Shown here piece after piece: positions 45,868-53,696 of a DNA stretch of 64,000 nucleotides (its first letter is position 1; each line of letters opens with the position of its first letter). Under the pieces are notes generated by a model. The model searched no databases. It worked only from the letters and a program-made list of their open reading frames with translations, and was not told the DNA's origin. The DNA comes from SLRI01 sp964576715. Its GTDB lineage: Bacteria; Pseudomonadota; Alphaproteobacteria; Geminicoccales; Geminicoccaceae. The DNA lies in contig CAZNWE010000001.1 in the NCBI GenBank assembly GCA_964576715.1, positions 45,300 to 109,299 on the forward strand, in the 5' to 3' direction. Position numbers and translations under genes: made by a program.

Positions 45868-45882
45868 ATAGATCTGATCTAT
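45868..45882. promoter_or_regulatory. LysR-type regulator box (ATAGATC-T-GATCTAT)
   Basis: This 15-bp perfect palindrome contains T-N11-A, the LysR-family core. It lies between divergent phnW and the LysR gene, ending 9 bp before the preferred LysR start. This suggests autoregulation together with control of the phn operon. Confidence 0.6.
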
Positions 45883-45891
45883 GAAGGCCTC

Positions 45892-46767
45892 ATGACGATC
45901 AGCCTGCTCCGTGCCTTCCACCTCGTCGCCGAGGCCCAGAGCTTCACCGTGGCCGCCCGCGAGGCCGGCTTGAGCCAGCCCACGCTGTCCGCCCAGGTCA
46001 GGCAGCTCGAGGCCCGGCACGGGGTCAGCCTCTTCAACCGGCGCGGCCGCAAGCTCGAGCGCACGACGATGGGCCAGAACCTCCTCGAGATCACCACCCG
46101 CCTGTTTGCCGCGCATGCCGAGGCCGAGGCGCTGCTCGCCGGCGCCGCCACCCTGCGCCGCGGCCATCTGCGCATCGCCGCCGACAGCGCCACCCACGTG
46201 ATGCCGCTTCTAGCCCAGCTCAAACGCCACCATGGTGGGGTCACCTTCTCGCTTCGCATCGACAATTCCGCCGACGTGCTCGCCAGGGTCCTGGCCTACG
46301 ATGCCGATGTCGGGGTCGCGGCCAAACGCTCGCCCGATCCCAGGCTGTTCTTTCGACGGCTCAAGCAGGACCGGCTCGTCGTCTTCGTGCCCCGGAGCCA
46401 TGCCTGGGCCCGACGCAAAGGGATCGCGGTGGCCGAGATCCAGGGTCGTGACCTCGTCATCCGCGAGCCCGGCTCGGTGACCCGCGAGGTGTTCGAGGCG
46501 GCGCTGGCCGAGGCCGGGGTGAAGCCTGCGGCACTGATCGAGGTCCAGTCGCGCGAGGCGGTGCGCGAGGCGGTGCTGGCCGGCTTCGGCATCGGGGTGG
46601 TCTTTCAGAGCGAGCAGGGCAGCGACCCGACGATTCACACGCTGGCGGTCGACGGCTGCGAGCTCACGGTCGCCGAATACGTGGTCTGCCTCGACGAGCA
46701 TCGGCGGTTGCCGCTGGTCCGGGCGTTCCTGGCCGCGGTCCGCGAAGCGGATGCGGCACCCGGCTGA
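45892..46767 (+). CDS. LysR-family transcriptional regulator of the phn operon
   Basis: The 291-residue protein has the LysR winged-helix at residues 3-62 (LLRAFHLVAEAQSFTVAAREAGLSQPTLSAQVRQLE). A periplasmic-binding-like effector domain follows (LRIAADSATHVMPLLAQLKR and VREAVLAGFGIGVVFQSE). The ATG at 45892 has a GAAGG ribosome-binding site and gives the usual short N-terminus. An ATG at 45859 would place the palindromic box inside the coding region. It is divergent from phnW, so it probably activates the operon in response to a phosphonate. Confidence 0.86.
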   Translation: MTISLLRAFHLVAEAQSFTVAAREAGLSQPTLSAQVRQLEARHGVSLFNRRGRKLERTTMGQNLLEITTRLFAAHAEAEALLAGAATLRRGHLRIAADSATHVMPLLAQLKRHHGGVTFSLRIDNSADVLARVLAYDADVGVAAKRSPDPRLFFRRLKQDRLVVFVPRSHAWARRKGIAVAEIQGRDLVIREPGSVTREVFEAALAEAGVKPAALIEVQSREAVREAVLAGFGIGVVFQSEQGSDPTIHTLAVDGCELTVAEYVVCLDEHRRLPLVRAFLAAVREADAAPG

Positions 46768-46778
46768 ACCAGCCGCCG

Positions 46779-46932
46779 TCAGGCGCGCTTGCGCCGCGAC
46801 TTGGCNNNNNNNNNNNNNNNNNNNNNNNNNNNNNNNNNNNNNNNNNNNNNNNNNNNNNNNNNNNNNNNNNNNNNNNNNNNNNNNNNNNNNNNNNNNNNNN
46901 NNNNNTCAGGCGCGCTTGCGCCGCGACTTGGC
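46779..46932. other. Scaffold gap (N at 46806-46905) with duplicated 27-bp ends
   Basis: The 27 bases before the gap (46779-46805) are identical to the 27 bases after it (46906-46932). They encode the same rbsC C-terminus, KSRRKRA plus stop, in antisense. Both contig ends therefore probably overlap. The real distance between the LysR and rbsC stops would then be about 11 bp, with no missing DNA. Confidence 0.85.
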
Positions 46933-47934
46933 GAAGGTGTCGAACGCCACCGCCAGCACGATGATCACCCCGATGATGATCTGCTGGACGTAGGAGCTGA
47001 CATTGTTCAGCACGAGCCCGTTGAGCAGCACGCCGATCAGCATGGTGCCGATCACCGTGCCGAAAATGGTGCCCACCCCGCCGAAGAGCGAGGTGCCGCC
47101 GATCACCACCCCGGCGATCACGGTAAGCTCGTAGGTCATCCCGGCCACCGCCTCGGCCGAGTTGAGCCGGGCAGAGAGGACGAAGCCGCCGAGCCCGGCC
47201 ATGAACCCGATGATCACATAGACCGAGAGCGTGATGCGATCGACATTGAGCCCCGATAGCCGGGCCGCCTCCGGATTGCCGCCCACCGCGTAGACGTTGC
47301 GGCCGAAACGGGTGTAGCGCAGCACCACCCAGGCGACGACGGCGGCAACGGCGAAGATCACCACCGGCACCGGCACCTGGCCGATATAGCCCTGGCCCCA
47401 CCAGCGATAGCCTTCCTCGAAGCCGGAGATCGGCCCGCCGCCGGCAAACAAGAGGGCGGCACCCCTGAAGGCCGACATGCCGCCCAGGGTCACGACGAAG
47501 GGCGGCACCTTGAGCTTGGTGATGGCGATGCCCTGGAGGAAACCACAGCCCATGCCGACCAGGATCGCCGCGAGCAGGGCCAGGGGCCAGCCATAGCCCG
47601 CGGCCTCGGCGGCGGTGCCCACGGCAAAGCGGCTCTCGAAGCCGCCCTTGGCGACCGCCGCCGAGACGAGGCCGGTCAACGCGATGAGCGAGCCCACTGA
47701 AAGATCGATGCCGCGGGTCAGGATCACGAAGGTCATGCCAATGGCCAGGAGCCCGAAGATCGAGACCTGACGCATGACGTTGAAGAGGTTCAGGGGCGAG
47801 AGGAAGCGCGGCTCGAGGATGGCGAAGACGGCCATCAGCACGAGCAGGAAGATCAGGGGCGCAAACCGGGCCAAGAGGCCGAAGACGTCGAGTTCGGCGG
47901 GCTTGGGGGCCGCTTGGCCGGCCTGCTCAAGCAT
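46906..47934 (-). CDS. rbsC: Sugar ABC transporter permease (RbsC family)
   Basis: This inner-membrane permease of 342 residues belongs to the ribose/xylose/galactose-type family. It has multiple TM helices, the hallmark ILTRGIDLSVGSLIALTGLVSA, PPFVVTLGGMSAFRGAAL, the coupling loop FGRNVYAVGGNPEAARLSGLNV and VIGGTSLFGGVGTIFGTVIG. The ATG at 47934 overlaps the end of rbsA by 8 bp. The stop directly follows the assembly gap, but the C-terminus appears complete. The sugar is not known. Confidence 0.9.
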   Translation of the reverse strand: MLEQAGQAAPKPAELDVFGLLARFAPLIFLLVLMAVFAILEPRFLSPLNLFNVMRQVSIFGLLAIGMTFVILTRGIDLSVGSLIALTGLVSAAVAKGGFESRFAVGTAAEAAGYGWPLALLAAILVGMGCGFLQGIAITKLKVPPFVVTLGGMSAFRGAALLFAGGGPISGFEEGYRWWGQGYIGQVPVPVVIFAVAAVVAWVVLRYTRFGRNVYAVGGNPEAARLSGLNVDRITLSVYVIIGFMAGLGGFVLSARLNSAEAVAGMTYELTVIAGVVIGGTSLFGGVGTIFGTVIGTMLIGVLLNGLVLNNVSSYVQQIIIGVIIVLAVAFDTFAKSRRKRA

Positions 47935-49522
47935 CGAGCGAGTCCCGTTCGGCGGGCACCGCACCTAGGGTCATGAGCTGCATCAGCCGCTCCTCGGACG
48001 CCTCCTCGATCCGCACGTCGCCGGTCAAGCGCCCCTCGCGCATGGTCAAGATCCGGTCGCTCAAGGTCAAGATTTCCGACAGCTCAGAGCTGATGGCGAG
48101 AATGGCGATGCCGGCCTCGGCGAGTTCGAACAAGAGCTGGTGCACCTCGGCCTTGGCCGCGACATCGATGCCGCGGGTCGGCTCGTCGACGATCAAGACC
48201 TTGGGCTGCAGCGCCAGCCAGCGGGCGAGCACCACCTTCTGCTGATTGCCGCCCGAGAGATTGCCGACCTCGACCCCGGCGCCTGCCATCTTGATGTTCA
48301 ACCGCCGCTGGTAGTCGTCGACCAGCACCGCCTCGGCCCGCTCGTCGACGAAGCCGAACCGGCTGGTCAGCCGGCCCAGGGCCGCGATCGAGAGATTGAG
48401 CCGAACCGCGAGCGAGAGGAACAGTGCCTGCTGCTTTCTGTCCTCGGGCACGAGGCCGATCCCGGCCCTGATCGTCCCTTCGGGCGAGCGGAGGTCGACC
48501 GCCTCGCCATTGACCGAGACGCGGCCCCGCAGGATCGGATCGGCAGCGAAGATCGAGCGGGCGAGCTCGGTCCGGCCGGCCCCCACAAGCCCGGCAAGGC
48601 CGACGATCTCGCCGCGCGCCACCGCGAACGAGATGTCGAAAAGCCTAGTGGCCGAGGGATCGCGCGGGTCGCCCTCCGCCCACAGGCCCTCGACCTTGAG
48701 CGCCGGCGTGCCGGTCGGGTGGCCGCCGCGCCTTTTGAACAGCCGGTCGATCTCGCGCCCCACCATCATCTTGACAATGTCCTCGATCGCGACCTCTGCG
48801 ACGTCGGCCGAGCCCACCAGCCGGCCGTCACGCAGCACGGTGAGCCGGTCGCAGAGGGTTTTGACCTCGTCGAGCCGGTGGCTGACGAAGACGATGCCGA
48901 TGCCTCGGGCCTTGAGATCGCGGCAGATTCGAAACAGCTGCAGGACCTCGTTCTCGGCCAGGGCAGAGGTCGGCTCGTCCATGACGATGAGCTTGGACGA
49001 CACGGCCAAGGCCTTGGCGATCTCGACCATCTGCTGCTCGGCCACCGACAGATCGGCCACCAGCCGGTCGGGGTTGAGGTCGAGCCCGACCCTGGCGATG
49101 ATCTCCCGGGTCTCGCGCCGCATCCGGGCCCAGTCGACGAGGCCGAAGCGCAGCGGCTCACGGCCGACGAAGACGTTCTCGGCCACGGTCAGCGTCGGGA
49201 TCAGGTTGAATTCTTGGTAGATCGTGACGATGCCACGGTCCTGCGCGTCGAGTGGGCTCTCGAGCTCGACGGCCACGCCGTCGAGTTCGATCCGCCCCTG
49301 ATCCGGCGGCTGGGCGCCGGCCAGGATCTTCAGAAGGGTGGATTTGCCCGCCCCATTCTCGCCCAGAAGCGCGTGAATCTCGCCGGCGGCCACGGTGAAG
49401 TCGACCCCGTCCACGGCGAGCACGCCCGGGAACGCCTTCCTGATGCCGGTCATCCGCAGCAGCGGCGGCGCGCCGCCCCCCTGCCAGCTCCCGGCCGACC
49501 CGGGCGAAATACCGTCGCTCAT
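47927..49522 (-). CDS. rbsA: Sugar ABC transporter ATP-binding protein, two ATPase domains (RbsA family)
   Basis: The 531-residue protein has two ABC domains. The first has LLGENGAGKSTLLKILAG, DLSVAEQQMVEIAKALA and LIVMDEPTSALAENE. The second has a degenerate Walker A (GLVGAGRTELARSIF), then NLSGGNQQKVVLARWLA and VLIVDEPTRGIDVAAK. This pattern, with a weak second nucleotide site, is normal for RbsA, XylG and MglA. It lies 27 bp after rbsB and overlaps rbsC by 8 bp. Confidence 0.92.
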   Translation of the reverse strand: MSDGISPGSAGSWQGGGAPPLLRMTGIRKAFPGVLAVDGVDFTVAAGEIHALLGENGAGKSTLLKILAGAQPPDQGRIELDGVAVELESPLDAQDRGIVTIYQEFNLIPTLTVAENVFVGREPLRFGLVDWARMRRETREIIARVGLDLNPDRLVADLSVAEQQMVEIAKALAVSSKLIVMDEPTSALAENEVLQLFRICRDLKARGIGIVFVSHRLDEVKTLCDRLTVLRDGRLVGSADVAEVAIEDIVKMMVGREIDRLFKRRGGHPTGTPALKVEGLWAEGDPRDPSATRLFDISFAVARGEIVGLAGLVGAGRTELARSIFAADPILRGRVSVNGEAVDLRSPEGTIRAGIGLVPEDRKQQALFLSLAVRLNLSIAALGRLTSRFGFVDERAEAVLVDDYQRRLNIKMAGAGVEVGNLSGGNQQKVVLARWLALQPKVLIVDEPTRGIDVAAKAEVHQLLFELAEAGIAILAISSELSEILTLSDRILTMREGRLTGDVRIEEASEERLMQLMTLGAVPAERDSLDA

Positions 49523-49549
49523 GTCGGCCGGGCTCGCGACTGCTTGCCG

Positions 49550-50503
49550 TCAGTTGATCTCGCCGAGCCGCTCGGCCGCGTCGATATTGTCGACGGTGAT
49601 GACGATCGGGGTGAGCAGGACCACGCTCTCGGCCGGCGCCTTGCCGTCCCGCAGATAGTCGACGAGGATCTGCATCGCCTGCCGGCTCTGCCCGCCCGGG
49701 AACTGCTCGACCGTGCCGGCAAGGCTGCCGTCGCGCACGGCGACCAGCGCCTCGGGCAGGGCATCGAAGCCCAGGATCGCGATCTCACCCTCGAGGCCCT
49801 GCGCCCGCACCGCTTCGATGGCCCCCAGGGCCATGTCGTCATTGGCGGCGACGATGACGTCGGGCGGGCTATCGAGCCCGGCGAGGATGCTCTCGGTGAC
49901 CGCGAGGCCCTGGTCGCGGGCAAAGTTCGCCGTCTGCTCGACGATGAACGCATAGCCGTCGACCCCGTCGAGGACGTTGTGCACCCCCTGGTTGCGATCG
50001 ATCGCCGGCGACGCACCGGGCTGTCCCTGCAGGTTCACGATCGTCGCCCCATCGGGGAAGTTGTCGAGGATCCACTGGCCCTGCGCCTCGCCGCCCTTGA
50101 CGTTGTCGGCACCGACATGCGCGAGGATGCCGTCGACCGCGTCCACCCGGCGGTCGATGGTGACCACCGGCACGCCGTTCTCGACCGCGGTCTGGACCGC
50201 CGGGGCCATGGCATTGACGTCGGTCGGGCTGATCAGGATGCCGGACAGGCCCTGGATCACCGCGGCCTCGACATCGGCCGTCTGCTTGGGCGTGCTGTTT
50301 TGCCCGTCGGATTCGACGATCGCGACCCCGAGCGTCGCCGCCTCGGCCTTGATCTCGTTCATCATGTGGACGAAGAACGGAAAGCCCATGCTGGGGACGG
50401 AGGCGAGGAGCCGGACGTCCTGCGCCTGGACGGCAGCGAACGGCGTGGCGACACCGAGTGCCAACGCACTGGCCAAGAGCACCCGACGGGTGTGACGCAA
50501 CAT
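49550..50503 (-). CDS. rbsB: Sugar ABC transporter substrate-binding protein (RbsB family)
   Basis: This periplasmic sugar-binding protein of 317 residues has a signal peptide (VLLASALALGVATPFAAVQAQ). The mature chain starts VRLLASVPSMGFPFFVHMMNEI and has ISPTDVNAMAPAVQTAVENG, VVTIDRRVD, and the hinge region AANDDMALGAIEAVRAQG with ILGFDALPEALVAV. These are hallmarks of the type I ribose-binding group. It is the first gene of rbsBAC. A LacI-type palindrome lies 85 bp upstream of its start. No sugar kinase or regulator is encoded nearby. Confidence 0.9.
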   Translation of the reverse strand: MLRHTRRVLLASALALGVATPFAAVQAQDVRLLASVPSMGFPFFVHMMNEIKAEAATLGVAIVESDGQNSTPKQTADVEAAVIQGLSGILISPTDVNAMAPAVQTAVENGVPVVTIDRRVDAVDGILAHVGADNVKGGEAQGQWILDNFPDGATIVNLQGQPGASPAIDRNQGVHNVLDGVDGYAFIVEQTANFARDQGLAVTESILAGLDSPPDVIVAANDDMALGAIEAVRAQGLEGEIAILGFDALPEALVAVRDGSLAGTVEQFPGGQSRQAMQILVDYLRDGKAPAESVVLLTPIVITVDNIDAAERLGEIN

Positions 50504-50775
50504 GAGACAGCTCCCTGTAAGAGCGTCATTTGACCTGACGCTATTCGCTTGTTCGAGCGGGAGGATCGGCGCCGGGCCGATAGCTGTCAAGCGCTTGCTG
50601 CGGCGAGCGGCGACCAGTGGCACTGCTCGCTTCAGAAGCGCGGCTGCGGTCGCCGGCAGGTCGGCGGAAATCGTTGCCGAACCACCCACTGCGGTCCGGC
50701 TGGCCAATGAAATCAGCCGCCTAGCCGCGGCGCTCCATCTCGGGGTCGACGCGGCCTTCGTCGATCGACCCGCCG
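50504..50775. other. rbsB upstream region, no gene
   Basis: These 272 bp separate rbsB from the pentapeptide-repeat gene, both read leftwards. An antisense open frame spans it but has no family resemblance or ribosome-binding site, so I do not call it. The region should hold the rbs promoter and contains the operator described separately. Confidence 0.6.
50588..50597. promoter_or_regulatory. LacI-type operator candidate (CAAGCGCTTG)
   Basis: This 10-bp perfect palindrome has the central CG step typical of LacI-family operators. It lies 85-94 bp upstream of the rbsB start. Sugar transporters of this type are often under LacI-family repressors, but none is encoded in this window. Confidence 0.4.
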
Positions 50776-51330
50776 CTAGTTGCTGATCTCGCTCGCCTGA
50801 CCCGGGCGCGTCGGCCGGCAGGTGCCTTGCGACCCCTCGGCGCAGACCGTCACCCCGTCGACCCAGATGGCACCCGAGAGATCGGCCCTGGCGAAGTCGG
50901 CTTCGAGCGCGTCGGCATTGGTGAAATCGGCACCGCGCAGCGTGGCGTTGACGAAGCTGGTGCGGCGGAGCGTGGCGCCGACGAACGAGGCGTCGGTGAG
51001 ATCGGCGCTGGTGAACTCGGCGAGCGTCAGATCGGCGCCGGCCAAGTTGACGCCGATCATCGAGGCCGAGGTGAAGCGGGCGCGTCTGGCCCTGATCTCG
51101 GCGAGGATGGCACCGTCGAAGCTCGCCCGGCGAAAGGAGCTGTCGCGCAAATCGGCACCGGTGAGGTCGGCGCCGCTGAGGTCGTCACCGTCATGCAGGC
51201 AACGCCGCCATTCGACGCCGGGTGCTGGAAAGGCGGTGCACTGGGCCAGCGCCTCCCCGCCGGCGAGCGCCGCGAACACCAGGGTCACGATGCCAGTGGC
51301 CACCGGAGCGGCGCGAAGTCGAGAAAACAT
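50776..51330 (-). CDS. Exported pentapeptide-repeat protein
   Basis: This 184-residue protein has a signal peptide (APVATGIVTLVFAALAGGEALAQ). Continuous A(D/N)Lxx-type pentapeptides run from DDLSGADLTGADLRDSSFRR to NADALEADFARADLSGA (about residues 50-160). They should form a right-handed quadrilateral beta-helix. Single cysteines lie near both ends (QCTAFP, RRCLHDG, VCAEGSQGTC), so disulfides in the periplasm are possible. The function is unknown. The ATG at 51330 gives the signal peptide; a TTG at 51342 is an alternative. Confidence 0.82.
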   Translation of the reverse strand: MFSRLRAAPVATGIVTLVFAALAGGEALAQCTAFPAPGVEWRRCLHDGDDLSGADLTGADLRDSSFRRASFDGAILAEIRARRARFTSASMIGVNLAGADLTLAEFTSADLTDASFVGATLRRTSFVNATLRGADFTNADALEADFARADLSGAIWVDGVTVCAEGSQGTCRPTRPGQASEISN

Positions 51331-51417
51331 CACGATGTCCAATCACACATGGTGACCGCCAAGGTAGCGCGGCGGGCCATCGCCGCAAGCTTGGTCGACT
51401 TGATGTCGCGGTGACGG

Positions 51418-52125
51418 TCATCGGCCGATGGGGCCGAGCAGTGCTGCGAACGACGCCGCCAGGGCCCGGTCGACCTCGGCCATGTCGGCGCTGATGCCGA
51501 GGTCGGCCAGCGACGTCACCCCGAACCCGGCGATGCCGCACGGCACTATGGCCTGAAAGTGGGCGAGATCCGGGGCGACGTTGATGGCGATACCGTGATA
51601 GGCGATCCAGCGTCGCACCCGCACCCCGATGGCCCCGATCTTGCGCTCCCTGCCGTCCGGCGTGACGACCCAGATGCCGATCCGACCGTCGCGCCGCTCG
51701 CCCTCGACGCCGACGGCGCGCAGCGTGCGGATGACCCATTCCTCCAGGCTGTGCACGTACCAGCGCAAATCCCGGCGCCGCCGCTTGAGGTCGAGGACCG
51801 CATAAACCACGCGCTGGCCGGGCCCATGATAGGTGAACTTGCCGCCGCGGCCGGTCTGGTGCACCGGAAAGCGGTCGGCATCGAGGAGCTCGCCGGCGTT
51901 GGCGCTGGTGCCGGCGGTCAACAGCGGCGGATGCTCGAGCAGCCAAACGAGCTCGCCCGCCCGACCCTGGTGCAGCGCCTCGACCCGTGCTTCCATCGCC
52001 GCCGTCGCCCGGTCGTAGGCGACGCGGCCGTGGCTGCGCCGCCATTCGAGCCCGGGCACCAGCCGCGGCTGCCTGTCTTGCGACCGGCCAGCGAATTGGC
52101 TACGAGCCTCGATCACCGCTGCCAT
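51418..52125 (-). CDS. lipB: Octanoyl-[acyl-carrier-protein]:protein octanoyltransferase
   Basis: LipB transfers octanoate from ACP to lipoyl domains, the first step of lipoate synthesis. The 235-residue protein has LLEHPPLLTAGTSAN, the signature RGGKFTYHGPGQRVVYAVLDL, the active-site lysine in RKIGAIGVRVRRWIAYHGIAIN and the catalytic cysteine in IVPCGIAGFGVTSL. The ATG at 52125 is the likely start. The N-terminal 25 residues are slightly longer than in E. coli. Confidence 0.93.
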   Translation of the reverse strand: MAAVIEARSQFAGRSQDRQPRLVPGLEWRRSHGRVAYDRATAAMEARVEALHQGRAGELVWLLEHPPLLTAGTSANAGELLDADRFPVHQTGRGGKFTYHGPGQRVVYAVLDLKRRRRDLRWYVHSLEEWVIRTLRAVGVEGERRDGRIGIWVVTPDGRERKIGAIGVRVRRWIAYHGIAINVAPDLAHFQAIVPCGIAGFGVTSLADLGISADMAEVDRALAASFAALLGPIGR

Positions 52126-52570
52126 GCGTCGCGTGCTCCCGATTGTCCGCGTTGCTTCGGGCTCGAGGATCGCTGGTGAAGGATCAGGGGATGTCCAACC
52201 GGCTCGAACACGACAGGCGTGGTTACCATCCCGGCTCGCCCGTCGGCAAGCCGCGGTGCGTCGCGGCGATGCCCTTGGCCGGTCGGTGCGCCCTTTCGCT
52301 CTCTGGCCGCGACGCGCGTTGCGCAACCGCCGCGGAGCGAAAATGCGGCTTACCCGCCTACACCGCTGGCCCATGCCGCCCGGCTTCGCTGCATCCCGAG
52401 GCGCACGGTGATCGGCGGGGTCTCGATCGGCCGGCGTCCGTCGGCCCCCCGCACCACGCCCACCAACATCCCCGCACCCCGCCATCGGCAGCGGTGGGCT
52501 CGCCCGTGCTTGGTCGAGCCCAGCCGGGGCGCGCCGCCCGCCGCCCGCCGCCCGCGAAGGAAACTGCACC
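52126..52570. other. 445-bp intergenic region, no gene recognised
   Basis: The region lies between outward-facing lipB and the agmatinase-family gene. Open frames in it have no recognisable family and look like GC-rich noise. One inverted repeat, TGGGCTCG (52495-52502) with CGAGCCCA (52515-52522), could form a hairpin 48 bp before the agmatinase start. No clear promoter motif stands out. Confidence 0.5.
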
Positions 52571-53551
52571 ATGGCCGACGAGACCGCCCCGCACGCCTTC
52601 ATCCCGCGCTCCGGCATGGACCTGCCGCGCTTCGCCGGCCCGATCAGCTTCATGCGCCTGCCGGAGATCGACCTCGACGATGCGCGGATCGGCGACGTGC
52701 AGATCGGTCTCGTCGGGGTGCCCTGGGACGGCGGGACCACCAACCGCGCCGGCGCCCGCCACGGTCCCCGACAGCTCCGCGATCTGTCGACCATGGTCCG
52801 GCTGTTGAACCAGGCAACCGGCATCAAGCCGTTTCATCTTGCCCGCTGCGCCGATCTCGGCGACTGCCCGGTCAACCCGGCGAGCCTCGACGATACGCTG
52901 GAGAAGGTCACCGACTTCTTCACCCGGCTGCGCGACGCCGGCATCATGCCGATGACGGCGGGCGGCGACCATTTGATCTCGCTGCCGGTGCTGCGCGGCC
53001 TGGCGAAGGGCAGGGCACCTTTGGGCATGGTGCATTTCGACGCCCATACCGACCTCTACGACACTTATTTCGGCGGCTACCGCTACACCCACGGCACGCC
53101 GTTCAGGCGGGCCTGCGAGGAGGGCCTGCTCGATCCCGCGCGCATTGTCCAGATCGGCATTCGCGGCACGGCCTATGACGGCGAGGACGTCGAGTGGGGC
53201 AAGGCGAACGGCGTGCGCATCGTCATGATCGAGGAGCTGATGGACCGGGGCGTCGACGCCGTCATGGCCGAGGCCCGCGGCATCGTCGGCGACCGGCCCA
53301 CCTATGTCAGCTTCGACATCGACGGCATCGATCCTGCCATGGCGCCCGGCACCGGCACGCCCGAGATCGGCGGCTTCACCACCCACCAGGCCCAACGCAT
53401 GGTCCGCCAGCTGCAGGGCCTGAACCTGGTCGGCGCCGATCTCGTCGAGGTAAGCCCCCCCTTCGACCCCTCGGGCCAGACCGCCTGGGTCGCCGTCAAC
53501 ATCATGTTCGAGCTGCTGTGCGTCCTGGCGGATGCGCTCGGACGGCAGTGA
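52571..53551 (+). CDS. speB: Agmatinase-family ureohydrolase
   Basis: Ureohydrolases release urea from guanidino compounds using two manganese ions. The 326-residue protein has all metal motifs: TAGGDHLISLPVL, MVHFDAHTDLYD and VSFDIDGIDPAMAPGTGTPEIGG. The C-terminal EVSPPFDPSGQTA is typical of agmatinases. Guanidinobutyrase or guanidinopropionase would look similar, so the substrate is not fixed. The start is ATG at 52571 with a GAAGGAAA ribosome-binding site. Confidence 0.85.
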   Translation: MADETAPHAFIPRSGMDLPRFAGPISFMRLPEIDLDDARIGDVQIGLVGVPWDGGTTNRAGARHGPRQLRDLSTMVRLLNQATGIKPFHLARCADLGDCPVNPASLDDTLEKVTDFFTRLRDAGIMPMTAGGDHLISLPVLRGLAKGRAPLGMVHFDAHTDLYDTYFGGYRYTHGTPFRRACEEGLLDPARIVQIGIRGTAYDGEDVEWGKANGVRIVMIEELMDRGVDAVMAEARGIVGDRPTYVSFDIDGIDPAMAPGTGTPEIGGFTTHQAQRMVRQLQGLNLVGADLVEVSPPFDPSGQTAWVAVNIMFELLCVLADALGRQ

Positions 53552-53696
53552 CCGAGGGCGGCCAGCAGCCTGGCACCGCGATGCTCCCCGTCGACCGCAC
53601 GTCGCCGGTTCGTCCGGCGGCCGGCAACCAGGACCTGGCGGTGAGGGGAAGGCCGTTCGGTCGCCTCGCCGCTCGGCCCTTGGTCGTGGTCGCGGG

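Noticed and set aside
50502..50786. Plus-strand frame of 94 codons in the rbsB upstream region
   Set aside because: It has no ribosome-binding site or family resemblance, and it overlaps two minus-strand genes at its ends.
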